From Pseudomonadota bacterium (lineage in GTDB: Bacteria > Myxococcota_A > Bradymonadia > UBA4248), in contig JAFRYG010000165.1 of assembly GCA_017441205.1 (NCBI GenBank), positions 1-37,245 on the forward strand: a stretch of DNA of 37,245 nt. Reading direction: 5' to 3'. Under the pieces are notes generated by a model, which was not told the DNA's origin, did not search any database, and worked only from the letters and a program-made list of their open reading frames with translations. The position numbers were made by a program, and so were the translations under genes. Below, piece after piece: positions 15,706 to 23,713 of the stretch; within the stretch, counting starts at the first letter, position 1, and each line of letters begins with the position of its first letter.

Positions 15706-16944
15706 TTATGCACGGCGTTCGGTCTTGCAGACTTTTGAAAGTCCGTATGCGACGAACATGCTGAGCAGCGAGAGGAGGGCGCCGAGTTTTGCGGCATCCT
15801 TGGTATCGCCGTCGGGGAAGGCAACGCCGGCCACAAACAGAGCGACCGTGAATCCGATACCGGCAGCGGAACCGAGCACGAGCAGATCTTTGTAGGACAT
15901 TCCATCGGGCAGGCCGAGAATTTTTCCGGAAATGCCGCCGAACGTGAAGATACCGATCATTTTGCCGATGATCAGAGCGAGAGCAACGCATGCAGTCGGG
16001 AAGCCGATGGTCGTGAAAGCGACGCCGGCGCTGGCCCATCCGAAGAGGCCGAGGATGATTTCGGTGGGAACATAGAATGCGGACTGCAGTTTGTTGAGGG
16101 CGTCTTCTTTGCCGCGTTCGTCATCGGAGTGAACACCTTCGTCAGATTCGGCATGGGGCATGCAGACGACGATGGGGATGAATCCGAGCGAGCAGTGGAT
16201 GCCGGCATAGCCGAAGCTTGCCCAGGTGACGAGCATGAGGAGGAAATAGGGAACCCAGCTGTTCCATTTGAGTTTTTTGTTGAACAGGAAGTAGGCGATA
16301 CACATGGCCAAAACGGTAACCCCGAGGCCATAGACGGTATTCATGCCGAACCCGGAACCGAAGCAGAGGGCGATGATGACCAGACCGACGGCGTCGTCGG
16401 CGATGGCCAGGAGCAGGAGGAAGGGGACAGCCGGATGTTTGCCGCCAAAGATGATGCGGGCGATCATTGCGCTGAATGCGATATCGGTTGCGGTCGGAAC
16501 GGCCCAGCCGTGCATCAGGTCATTGGGGGTACCCGTACCCATTTCGTATCCGAAGGTACCGTGCAGGAAATAGGCGATGAGCAGATAGATGCCGATAGGT
16601 CCAAGGACGCCGCCGGCCGTTGCAATCAATGGGGTTGCAGCCTGTTTGGGGTTGTGGAGGGCACCGCCCGGGAATGTTGCTTCGAAGACTTCCTTGCCTG
16701 CAGCCATAAAGAAGAAGGCCATCAGGAAGTCGTTGATGAAGAAGTGCACGTCGAAGTGCAGGCCGGTCGGGTCACCCACGTCTGTACCGAACCATGGGTT
16801 GTTCATGGCATCCCAGTGCGCATGGAGAATGCTGTGATAAGCGTGCTGAGCAGCTTCACCGCAGTTTGCCCAGACAAGCGCAATGACTGCCCCGATGACG
16901 AGCAGCAATGAGTTGTCGAGCAGGAATTTCCAGAGTTTTTTCAT
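15706..16944 (-). CDS. nhaA: Na+/H+ antiporter NhaA
   Basis: 412-aa inner-membrane antiporter that expels Na+ (or Li+) in exchange for protons. About twelve hydrophobic segments are visible. The key acidic residues are present: Asp154 in 'GWAVPTATDIAFSAM' and the pair Asp183/Asp184 in 'LLAIADDAVG', with the same 30-residue spacing as E. coli Asp133 and Asp163/164. Compared with the E. coli protein (388 aa), there is a longer loop near residues 40-65 and a hydrophilic, acidic cytoplasmic loop 'ESDEGVHSDDERGKEDAL' near 265-285. GAGGA is 4 nt before the ATG. The gene lies downstream of the tRNA-Thr pair and separately transcribed. Confidence 0.95.
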   Translation of the reverse strand: MKKLWKFLLDNSLLLVIGAVIALVWANCGEAAQHAYHSILHAHWDAMNNPWFGTDVGDPTGLHFDVHFFINDFLMAFFFMAAGKEVFEATFPGGALHNPKQAATPLIATAGGVLGPIGIYLLIAYFLHGTFGYEMGTGTPNDLMHGWAVPTATDIAFSAMIARIIFGGKHPAVPFLLLLAIADDAVGLVIIALCFGSGFGMNTVYGLGVTVLAMCIAYFLFNKKLKWNSWVPYFLLMLVTWASFGYAGIHCSLGFIPIVVCMPHAESDEGVHSDDERGKEDALNKLQSAFYVPTEIILGLFGWASAGVAFTTIGFPTACVALALIIGKMIGIFTFGGISGKILGLPDGMSYKDLLVLGSAAGIGFTVALFVAGVAFPDGDTKDAAKLGALLSLLSMFVAYGLSKVCKTERRA

Positions 16945-17056
16945 GTTTCCTCTCTTGGGTTAAGGGGTTAAAGAAATTGGAAAATAACGGATTAATCTTT
17001 GTGACGATAGTTTGAGCAGACGATCAGCAGAACGTCTGTATGGATAAATGATGGTA

Positions 17057-17093
17057 TAAAAAAACGGCGTTTGGAAAGAGCCCCAAACGCCGT
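17057..17093 (-). terminator. Intrinsic terminator of the tRNA operon
   Basis: ACGGCGTTTGG and CCAAACGCCGT (11 bp) enclose an 8-nt loop, followed on the minus strand by seven T. It closes the tRNA-Thr transcript and separates it from nhaA. Confidence 0.9.
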
Positions 17094-17135
17094 AAGATCG
17101 TACTTTCCATGACTGGGAGTCATTGTGAAGTAGGA

Positions 17136-17208
17136 AGCCAGTATTCGGACTCGAACCGAAGACCTGCGCATTACGAATGCGCCGCTCTACCAACTGAGCT
17201 ATACTGGC
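17136..17208 (-). tRNA. tRNA-Thr (CGT), second copy in transcription order
   Basis: A 73-nt cloverleaf: acceptor GCCAGTA/TACTGGC, anticodon stem GCGCA/TGCGC with loop TTCGTAA (anticodon CGT, reads ACG), and T-arm GGTTCGAGTCC. CCA is not encoded. Identical to the copy at 17235-17307. Confidence 0.95.
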
Positions 17209-17234
17209 GCAGTATGTGAACAAAGCAACCAGGA

Positions 17235-17307
17235 AGCCAGTATTCGGACTCGAACCGAAGACCTGCGCATTACGAATGCGCCGCTCTACCAACTGAGCTA
17301 TACTGGC
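17235..17307 (-). tRNA. tRNA-Thr (CGT), promoter-proximal copy
   Basis: The same 73-nt sequence as the neighbouring copy, including the first bases after the 3' end (TTCCT), which points to a recent tandem duplication. Anticodon CGT. The 27-nt spacer between the genes has no promoter, so both come from one transcript. Confidence 0.95.
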
Positions 17308-17315
17308 CTACATGT

Positions 17316-17342
17316 CGTTCAAATAGAAAAACTATTTGAACG
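17316..17342 (-). promoter_or_regulatory. Leader hairpin of the tRNA-Thr operon
   Basis: CGTTCAAATAG and CTATTTGAACG are perfect 11-bp complements with a 5-nt loop, placed between the promoter and the first tRNA. On the RNA the loop is UUUUU. It may guide 5' processing. Confidence 0.5.
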
Positions 17343-17348
17343 GCGCGG

Positions 17349-17377
17349 CTTATAACAATGTGCTGTGAAAGCGTCAA
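17349..17377 (-). promoter_or_regulatory. Sigma-70 promoter of the tRNA-Thr operon
   Basis: TTGACG (17377-17372), a 17-nt spacer and TATAAG (17354-17349), followed by a GC-rich discriminator (CCGCGCCG). GC-rich discriminators are typical of stringently controlled tRNA and rRNA promoters. Confidence 0.8.
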
Positions 17378-17405
17378 TCAATTTTTTGTGTTTTTGCGGG
17401 ATTAA

Positions 17406-19817
17406 TTAATTGACCTGTTCATCGGGAACGCCGGGGACGATGATGGCGACGATGTGTTTGTCGAAGACCATGCCGGTAGCAGGATTATAGACTTCGATGA
17501 CCGCATTGAACGCCCTGGGCTTGGTATCGCGTTTGACGCAGTTTTTATTCTGAGCAATGACTTTGAAAGAAAGTTTTGATTTGGGGCTTTCTGGGGAAGC
17601 TGCACCGACGGCGAAGTTTTCGAAACCATCCATGTATCCCTTGCTGTTGAAATCCTTCATTTTTGTGCTGATGTGCTGTTCGAGGCAGCTGCTGACGACA
17701 GGATCAGCAGGTTTTTCGTAACCGACGGCTTCGACCTTCTGGATGAAGCAGCTCGTATCGACGTTTTGTCCATCGACCTGATCGGCTTCGGGGATGGGTT
17801 CACCGACGATGCGGGTGGCGACATCGTACGTATTGTATTTGACGAGGGCTTCGATGGCGAGCATCGTTTTGTATGCCAGTGCATCGGTTCCATCGGCCAT
17901 GACTTTATCCGTCGATGCACTTGGATTAATGGCGAGTGTGCATTGACTGTTGCTGTCAGGCTCCTCGCCGGCAGGTTTGGATTTGTCGAATGCATTTGTG
18001 CAGCATTTATTAGTGCCGCATGCCCAGGTATTGCTGTCGGACTGGTATGCACAGACCGGAACGATGGAATGCGTTCCTGCAGCCATTTTTTTGCCGTCGA
18101 TGGCGAGGAGTTCTGGCTGGCTTTCTGCGACAGTGAATGGTGTACCGATGTGGATGACCCGAATGCCGTGTTCATTGAGGGCATCGAAGGCCTGCTGCGC
18201 AGTGTGTCCGCCTTTGTTGGTTTTTTCGTGTGAAGGCGCATCGGTGATGTGAATGACAATCGGCAGCGCACCTTTTCTGAATCCGGCACTGCCAAAGATA
18301 TCATCTCCCGTCGGTTTTGGCATGATCTCCCATGCATCATTGTTTTTGACATCTCCCGTTGCGATTTCGTAGAGCGATTCGTAACCGGCTTCGGGATAAT
18401 CCGTAGCATCCTTGTCGTCCTTGATTTTGTTGAGCTGTGTCTGGAAAGCATCGAGATCGCTGGTTATGGGCTGATAGAGCTGCCAGACCGGGGTAGCATC
18501 AAAATCCCGGAAGATGGAAACGCCGAACTGGGAATCGGGAACGCGTTTTTGAACTTCTGCAACGACGACTTTGGTAAAGTGTGTCTGCAGGTTGCTGATG
18601 GCTTTTTGCATGGAACCGGTATTGTCGACATTGATCAGGACGTCAGCTTTTGTAACGCGAGGTTCGAAGATGAGAGTATCGGTGCTGGTTTCGCCCGAGA
18701 GCGGAAGCTCGAAGTAGAAGGAGATATAATCCTTCACGGTATGGGCTGGATCACAGATGAGCTTTGCCGGATCGGCATTATTGGCGACTGCGATGGCATA
18801 TTCAGCGAGGTCGGACTGGCCATCTTCGTCGGTATCCGCTTTGATGCGGGAATCCTTGCCGTCACTGCATTTGACTTCGAGGGCATCCAGCAGACTGTCA
18901 TTATCGCTGTCAAGTGATTGGAAATCGTATTTGCCGTCGCCATCGCTGTCGAGCGGGGTTTCGTTAGGACCTTTTTCTTCGGAATCCGGGATGGTGTCGC
19001 CGTCACTGTCTTTTGAGTATCTGTCGAGGATTCCATCATTATTGGAATCCGTGGTGAGTTCGAATTTATCGTGAATGGTATCGCCATCACCGTCGGGATC
19101 ATTGTAATCGAGGATGGTGTCGCCGTCGCAGTCGATGGGATTTTCGAGTGAACCAAACGCATCCGGGATTGTATCGTTGTTGCAGTCCATGCCCGAGGCA
19201 CCTTCTTTTCCGGCTAAACCAACGAATTCATCTACGTCGGGGATGGTATCATCGTCATTATCTTCGTCACAGAAATCTGGGATGGTGTCGCCATCAATAT
19301 CGGATGGTTTGTCGTTGGTAATGTTGGCTTCTTTGGCGTCGGGGATTCCGTTTAAATCGGCATCGTCAGTTCTGAAAGCTTCGATCGTGTTGCCAAAGCA
19401 GATAACGGGTTTTTCTGATAAATCCCCGCCGTTCATGGCTTCGATGCTGTCGGGGATAGTATCGTCGTCGCTGTCGGTGTCCTGATAATCCGGCGTTCCG
19501 TCGCCATCCGTGTCTTCACAGCCTTCGCCGGTTTTTGTATCGCCCTTGGGGCACTCGTATTCATCGCTTATGGTGTCGCCATCTGCATCCGGAATTTCGG
19601 GATGCGGTTTTGGGGTGGGCTTTTCGGGATCCTTTTTGTCGGGGTCCTGTTTCTCGGGGTCCTGTTTCTCGGGGTCCTGCTTTTCCGGATCCTTCTTATC
19701 CCCATTGTTTTTACCGGAATCTTCCGTATCGGAACCTGTGGAAATCGTCGAACCATCGTTGCATGCACAGAAACAAAAGGCGGCCAGTAAACCAATGAAA
19801 TATTTTTTGAACATCAT
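17406..19817 (-). CDS. Lipoprotein with DGD calcium-type repeats and a von Willebrand A domain
   Basis: 803-aa lipoprotein (lipobox FCAC, Cys19). A low-complexity DPEKQ linker (about 36-70) leads into about fifteen thrombospondin type 3-like repeats, DxDGDTIPD/DxDNDGxxD (about 75-345), which bind Ca2+ in the known family. A von Willebrand A domain follows from about residue 388: 'VLINVDNTGSMQKAI' is a MIDAS-like site (DxTGS rather than the usual DxSxS), and 'VIHITDAPSH' carries the later Asp. Several Cys in the C-terminal half (CACGTNKCC-type) probably form disulfides. It is probably a surface adhesin or matrix-binding protein. GGAG is 8 nt before the first ATG; an ATG one codon later is possible. 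It is divergent from the Cys-rich NlpC-like lipoprotein gene. Confidence 0.88.
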   Translation of the reverse strand: MMFKKYFIGLLAAFCFCACNDGSTISTGSDTEDSGKNNGDKKDPEKQDPEKQDPEKQDPDKKDPEKPTPKPHPEIPDADGDTISDEYECPKGDTKTGEGCEDTDGDGTPDYQDTDSDDDTIPDSIEAMNGGDLSEKPVICFGNTIEAFRTDDADLNGIPDAKEANITNDKPSDIDGDTIPDFCDEDNDDDTIPDVDEFVGLAGKEGASGMDCNNDTIPDAFGSLENPIDCDGDTILDYNDPDGDGDTIHDKFELTTDSNNDGILDRYSKDSDGDTIPDSEEKGPNETPLDSDGDGKYDFQSLDSDNDSLLDALEVKCSDGKDSRIKADTDEDGQSDLAEYAIAVANNADPAKLICDPAHTVKDYISFYFELPLSGETSTDTLIFEPRVTKADVLINVDNTGSMQKAISNLQTHFTKVVVAEVQKRVPDSQFGVSIFRDFDATPVWQLYQPITSDLDAFQTQLNKIKDDKDATDYPEAGYESLYEIATGDVKNNDAWEIMPKPTGDDIFGSAGFRKGALPIVIHITDAPSHEKTNKGGHTAQQAFDALNEHGIRVIHIGTPFTVAESQPELLAIDGKKMAAGTHSIVPVCAYQSDSNTWACGTNKCCTNAFDKSKPAGEEPDSNSQCTLAINPSASTDKVMADGTDALAYKTMLAIEALVKYNTYDVATRIVGEPIPEADQVDGQNVDTSCFIQKVEAVGYEKPADPVVSSCLEQHISTKMKDFNSKGYMDGFENFAVGAASPESPKSKLSFKVIAQNKNCVKRDTKPRAFNAVIEVYNPATGMVFDKHIVAIIVPGVPDEQVN
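19624..19700 (-). repeat. 15-bp tandem repeat encoding DPEKQ
   Basis: About four to five near-identical 15-bp units encode the (D/E)-P-E-K-Q linker between the lipidated Cys and the calcium-type repeats. Likely variable in length by slippage. Confidence 0.75.
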
Positions 19818-20121
19818 ATTCCGAACTCCCGAAATGCTCTGAATTGAGCGGGATGAATGATACCTAATGATTCAGTAAACATCAAAATGAACTGGTAATT
19901 TTTTGATGAATGGCCGGGGGCGCGGTAATGCGAGAGCATTGGCGGAAGTACTGCTGGTGTCAGTTATTTTGACATCAAAGGCTAAAATGGGGAGAGCTTT
20001 TGTGGAAATGAGAAAATTAAGTGATTATCTGAAAATTTTTGGCTATTTATCATCTGACTGCTCAGCATAGAAAGGCTTGAGCCGAAGATTGTATAGGCTT
20101 TTTGTAGGCAGGAGTGATGAT
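19818..20121. other. Gene-free divergent intergenic region
   Basis: The 304 bp between the two divergent lipoprotein genes contain no convincing ORF. A TTGACA occurs at 19968-19973 without a good -10 at the right distance, and TATAGG (20093-20098) lies 24 bp before the start of the plus-strand gene. No repeat of the families seen elsewhere in the window. Confidence 0.5.
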
Positions 20122-22278
20122 ATGAAAAGAAAATGCTTGCTGATAGTACTGTCTGCTTTAGTGGGGATTGCTGGTTTCGGGTGCCATGAAGACAGTCAGA
20201 AAGATAAAGCACAACCTCCTGCCGGGAGCGATGAGCAATTGCCTGGTAAAGATGAATGTGATCCTCCATGTCCGGAATTGCAGGAATGCATCGAATCCAG
20301 CTGTCAGCCAAAGGATGATTTATGCGGTGGAAAAGTTTGTTCCGATGAACAACAGTGTGTCATGGATGAGTGTGTCCTGAAAAACGTTGCTGAATGTGTG
20401 CCTGATTGTACCGATAATACCGTGTGTGTGAATGGCAAATGCGAACCGTTTGTGTACGAAGATCCCTGTGAGACCAAACAATGCTCTGAGGACGAGGAAT
20501 GTATCAATGGTGAATGCCATCCGCTGCAGAAGCCAAATTGTGGCGAGGAGTACTGTGTTGGTGAGCAGGTTTGCTATCGGGAACACTGCATTCAGCCATC
20601 GGATTTGTGCGGCGATGTCGTGTGTTCCGATAATCAGAAATGCGTCAACAGCGAATGTATTGATAAGACGGATTGCGATGACAAGAAGTGCGAAGGGCAG
20701 ACCAGATGTGTTCTGAATGACGAGCAGGAAGGCGTTTGTCTCGAGGAAGCCTGTATCGCCAACGATACACCGAAAATTTGTGATGCAGGTCAGGAGTGCA
20801 GGGCAGGTGTCTGTACAGATATCAATTGTGAGGGTGGTACCATTGATGAACAAACCGGAAAATGTTTTGTGCCTGTCAAATCCATTGAACTGGATCAAAC
20901 AGAGCTCGTTTTGCTCAGAGATTCTTCAGTTACGATTTCGGCAAAAGTTCTGCCTGCCAACGCAACCCATGTCAAACTGGAGTGGAAAATTGCCAATATT
21001 TCGGAGGGTACCTATAAAAATGATGATATCAAAGGACTGGCTACGCTAACGCCAGGTGATTCAAGTGCCGTTGTTAAAAGTAAATCTGTCGGCGCAAGGA
21101 TGATCGAAGTCACAGCATCCACGACTGACGGAACAAATCTTTCGGCTAAAGCCACCATCGAACTAAAACCCTATACGTATTACAAGGATCCGATTCAGTA
21201 TCCCAAGGAAGAATTAGAATGTGGTCAGTATGGCACAGAAACGACCAAAGTCTTCAATCATGATTTATATACGGAATATGTTTATCCTGTCATGCTCAAA
21301 AAGGGTTCTGAGGCATATGGAACGCGTGCAAGCGTCGTTGCTGCCGCTCGTTTTCTGACGCTTCAGTTTCCTTATTTTGTAAAATATTATGACACATCCC
21401 ATATGTCCAACTGTCCGACTATCAGTCACTATGTCTGGACGAGCGGTACCAAGGCTTCGAATGCTCAGGATGTCAGAATCTTTGGGCTGAATCTGACTAA
21501 AAATGCATACAATGATTACAGAAGCAATCAGGTTATCAAAAGCGATATTACACCGTGGTCCTGTTATTTTCCAAAAGACGACACTAAATGCAACGTCTAT
21601 TCTTCAAAACAAAATGGCCTCGGATGTTCGGGGTTTGTTTCGTGGGCGTTCAGGAATGGCCGGTTTTATGTCGGCGACTGGTTTACGCATATTTTCGGGT
21701 ACAAAATTCATACTTTGGATGGTTATTATTGCGCCAACAGCAGCGGCAATGCGATTCGGAACTTTTATTGTAAAAGCATTATCCATGGTGGCAATTCGAA
21801 CTACAGAATTATCGCAAATCCAAATAATGCATCGGATTATGCCTATGATAAATTCAGCCGAATCGATGACAAAAAAGATTATCTCTATGTGAAAACTCTG
21901 AGTCAGGAACAGCTCAAAGATGTAAAGGCCGGCGATCTGCTCTGGCACGATGGTCACGTTGCCATGATTATCGGCATGGATCGCAATACAGATGGTACCC
22001 TGAAGTGGATTTATGTTGGTGAGGCCTCCAGGAAGGGCAATGACGTTCAAAAGTTTTCATTTGAAGGTTTTACGCAGTGTTCCAAATGGTCTACTCCGCG
22101 CTGTGATTCTTCCAAAGGGGGATGTGTAAATGATTCAGAGAAATGTATCTATTACGAAGATGATAAACTCAAATCCTACATAATTAAAATGGACAGAGTA
22201 TATAATTATTATTCCGAATACTATAATCTTTCCGAAGATGGAAATACCTATCAATATACGGATATGTGGCCGCAATGA
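20122..22278 (+). CDS. Cys-rich lipoprotein with Ig-like domain and NlpC/P60-like peptidase domain
   Basis: 718-aa lipoprotein. I chose the ATG at 20122 (GGAG 7 nt upstream) over one at 20077, because it gives a proper lipoprotein signal ending GFGC (Cys21). Residues about 38-245 hold at least six short Cys repeats of the form C-x3-C-x4-x-C-V-x3-C, as in 'CSEDEECINGEC'. A bacterial Ig-like (BIG2) domain follows (about 252-350, starting 'VKSIELDQTELVL'). The C-terminal part looks like an NlpC/P60-type cysteine peptidase or amidase: Cys502 in 'NGLGCSGFVSWAF' and His612 in 'AGDLLWHDGHVAMIIGMD'. Those enzymes cleave peptidoglycan peptides. The large insertion between Cys and His and the unusual 'GLGCSG' make the exact family uncertain. 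Confidence 0.82.
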   Translation: MKRKCLLIVLSALVGIAGFGCHEDSQKDKAQPPAGSDEQLPGKDECDPPCPELQECIESSCQPKDDLCGGKVCSDEQQCVMDECVLKNVAECVPDCTDNTVCVNGKCEPFVYEDPCETKQCSEDEECINGECHPLQKPNCGEEYCVGEQVCYREHCIQPSDLCGDVVCSDNQKCVNSECIDKTDCDDKKCEGQTRCVLNDEQEGVCLEEACIANDTPKICDAGQECRAGVCTDINCEGGTIDEQTGKCFVPVKSIELDQTELVLLRDSSVTISAKVLPANATHVKLEWKIANISEGTYKNDDIKGLATLTPGDSSAVVKSKSVGARMIEVTASTTDGTNLSAKATIELKPYTYYKDPIQYPKEELECGQYGTETTKVFNHDLYTEYVYPVMLKKGSEAYGTRASVVAAARFLTLQFPYFVKYYDTSHMSNCPTISHYVWTSGTKASNAQDVRIFGLNLTKNAYNDYRSNQVIKSDITPWSCYFPKDDTKCNVYSSKQNGLGCSGFVSWAFRNGRFYVGDWFTHIFGYKIHTLDGYYCANSSGNAIRNFYCKSIIHGGNSNYRIIANPNNASDYAYDKFSRIDDKKDYLYVKTLSQEQLKDVKAGDLLWHDGHVAMIIGMDRNTDGTLKWIYVGEASRKGNDVQKFSFEGFTQCSKWSTPRCDSSKGGCVNDSEKCIYYEDDKLKSYIIKMDRVYNYYSEYYNLSEDGNTYQYTDMWPQ

Positions 22279-22338
22279 ATAGAGTTGTTGGTTGGCAGTG
22301 CGTAATGGTTCGAGAGAGTGAATAGTGGATAGTGAATG

Positions 22339-22370
22339 GAGACGTGTCGCGACACGTCTGTACAGATTAT
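22339..22370. repeat. Dispersed palindrome (GAGACGTG family), copy 1
   Basis: The core is the perfect 20-nt palindrome AGACGTGTCGCGACACGTCT, preceded by G and followed by GTACAGATTAT. All 32 bases recur at 26608-26639. It follows degraded GTGAATA heptamers in the 166-bp gap between convergent genes. Confidence 0.8.
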
Positions 22371-22444
22371 GATTGGTTTATTAATGCATAATTAAAATCA
22401 GGCACGTCCCATCGGGGCGTCACATTTAATATTTATGGATGATA

Positions 22445-23614
22445 TTATTTGATGAGCGGCGCGATCGTACCGATACCGTCGTGAAACCAGGTCAGAGGGG
22501 GATCCTGCATTTTGCCGAAGGCGCAGAAGCGATTGAATCCGGTGCCGCTCAGTTCTTCGATTTCCTCGTCATTGATCGGTGATGCGGAGGCCAGGCATTG
22601 GCCATGCGGCGATAGCTGCATGGCGGCTTTGAGGGCATTGCCGACGGGCCAGATGGTCGTCGTGCGCGGAAACAGAACCGGGTGAAACGGGTAATTCTGG
22701 GGATATACGATCAGAATATCGTGATTCTGTGTGGCTCGAATGATTTTTGCACCATCGATTTGGGCCATTAAAATGGCATTATTGCGAGCAGCAAGTTCAC
22801 ACGGGGATGGCGGTATTTCGGGCAGAAGTGATGCGGTTTTGTCGAGGGAATGCAAAAGATTTCGGGCGAATTTGATGCATTCGTCGGGGCTGCCTTCGAC
22901 AAAGATGCATTTGGGTGACAAACATCCGGTCTGATCCCAGATGGATGCATCGATGGATATGCGGTCATAATCGTCTTTGGTCAGTGAATTGAGTTCATGG
23001 CTGCGGATGATGATGGCCGAAATCCTGTGTCCGTGTGCGATGCATTTGGGGCGTGCATCTGCAGGCAATTCCTGGATTAGATTTTGGTAGTGGGCGATCG
23101 TTTGGTCGGAACCGCTGATATTGACGGCATCCTGTGATGCCAGGAGGCACCGTATTTGTTCGTCGTCGTGATCTGTCGGGGTAATCGTCCAGCGGCTGGC
23201 AAAATCTGGCAAAAGACCTGCGACCCAGTTTCGGATTGATTCAAAGAGGGGAACGAGATGTCTGGACGGACGATGCGTGATGCGAACCGGCAATAGCAGC
23301 GACAGCATGATATCCTGAAAAGATGCGCTCGGGACGGTGGATGCCGTGACCATGATCAGGCTGGAAACGGTTTTGCACGAAAGCAGGGATCTGCGCTGTT
23401 CGGATGAAATCCGACCGTCGATGAACTGTGAAGTGTCGGCTGCCTGGAATCCTGGAATTTCTCTGGTCAGAAAGGCTTCGAATTCCTGCAGGTTCCAGTG
23501 TGCGAACATCTGGCTGAATCCGTAATACAGGACCTGTTCGGAGTAGCCTGTTTCGCGGGCATGCTGCGAGAGGATGGGGCGGAGTTCCTGAATGTGCCTG
23601 GGTAACGTGATCAT
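22445..23614 (-). CDS. LuxC-family acyl-CoA reductase
   Basis: 389-aa predicted cytoplasmic enzyme of the LuxC group, which reduces fatty acyl-CoA to aldehyde with NADPH. The fold is aldehyde-dehydrogenase-like. Visible are 'SQDAVNISGSDQTI' (160-173, nucleotide-binding region) and the nucleophile Cys231 in 'IWDQTGCLSPKCIFVEG'. I use the ATG at 23614; an upstream frame open to 23707 is just read-through of a REP-like element. No luxE-type acyl-protein synthetase or luciferase gene is nearby, so a role in bioluminescence is not supported; aldehyde, alcohol or polyketide-related chemistry is more likely. It is the last gene in a minus-strand run after the uvrA-like gene, 99 bp away. Confidence 0.82.
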   Translation of the reverse strand: MITLPRHIQELRPILSQHARETGYSEQVLYYGFSQMFAHWNLQEFEAFLTREIPGFQAADTSQFIDGRISSEQRRSLLSCKTVSSLIMVTASTVPSASFQDIMLSLLLPVRITHRPSRHLVPLFESIRNWVAGLLPDFASRWTITPTDHDDEQIRCLLASQDAVNISGSDQTIAHYQNLIQELPADARPKCIAHGHRISAIIIRSHELNSLTKDDYDRISIDASIWDQTGCLSPKCIFVEGSPDECIKFARNLLHSLDKTASLLPEIPPSPCELAARNNAILMAQIDGAKIIRATQNHDILIVYPQNYPFHPVLFPRTTTIWPVGNALKAAMQLSPHGQCLASASPINDEEIEELSGTGFNRFCAFGKMQDPPLTWFHDGIGTIAPLIK

Positions 23615-23637
23615 CGTGTTTAACCGCCAAAGGAGGG

Positions 23638-23705
23638 TGCGGCGTATGCCAAAGGCATAGCCGCACCGGGCGAAGCCGTATGGCCGTCTGCGGCCATAGG
23701 CGAGC
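23638..23705 (+). repeat. REP-like palindromic doublet C
   Basis: Hairpin TGCGGC-GTATGCC-aaa-GGCATA-GCCGCA, then GCGAAGC, then hairpin GTATGGCCG-tctg-CGGCCATAG, then GCGAGC. The doublet fills most of the gap between the uvrA-like stop and the LuxC start. Confidence 0.75.
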
Positions 23706-23713
23706 AAACGTAA

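Noticed and set aside
16945..17056. Possible Na+ or Li+ riboswitch (nhaA-I/II type) before nhaA
   Set aside because: The leader of about 110 nt has only one 6-bp hairpin (CAGACG/CGTCTG) and I could not match it to a known motif.
22445..23614. Bioluminescence (lux) locus
   Set aside because: Only a LuxC-type reductase is present; no luciferase subunits, luxD or luxE are nearby.
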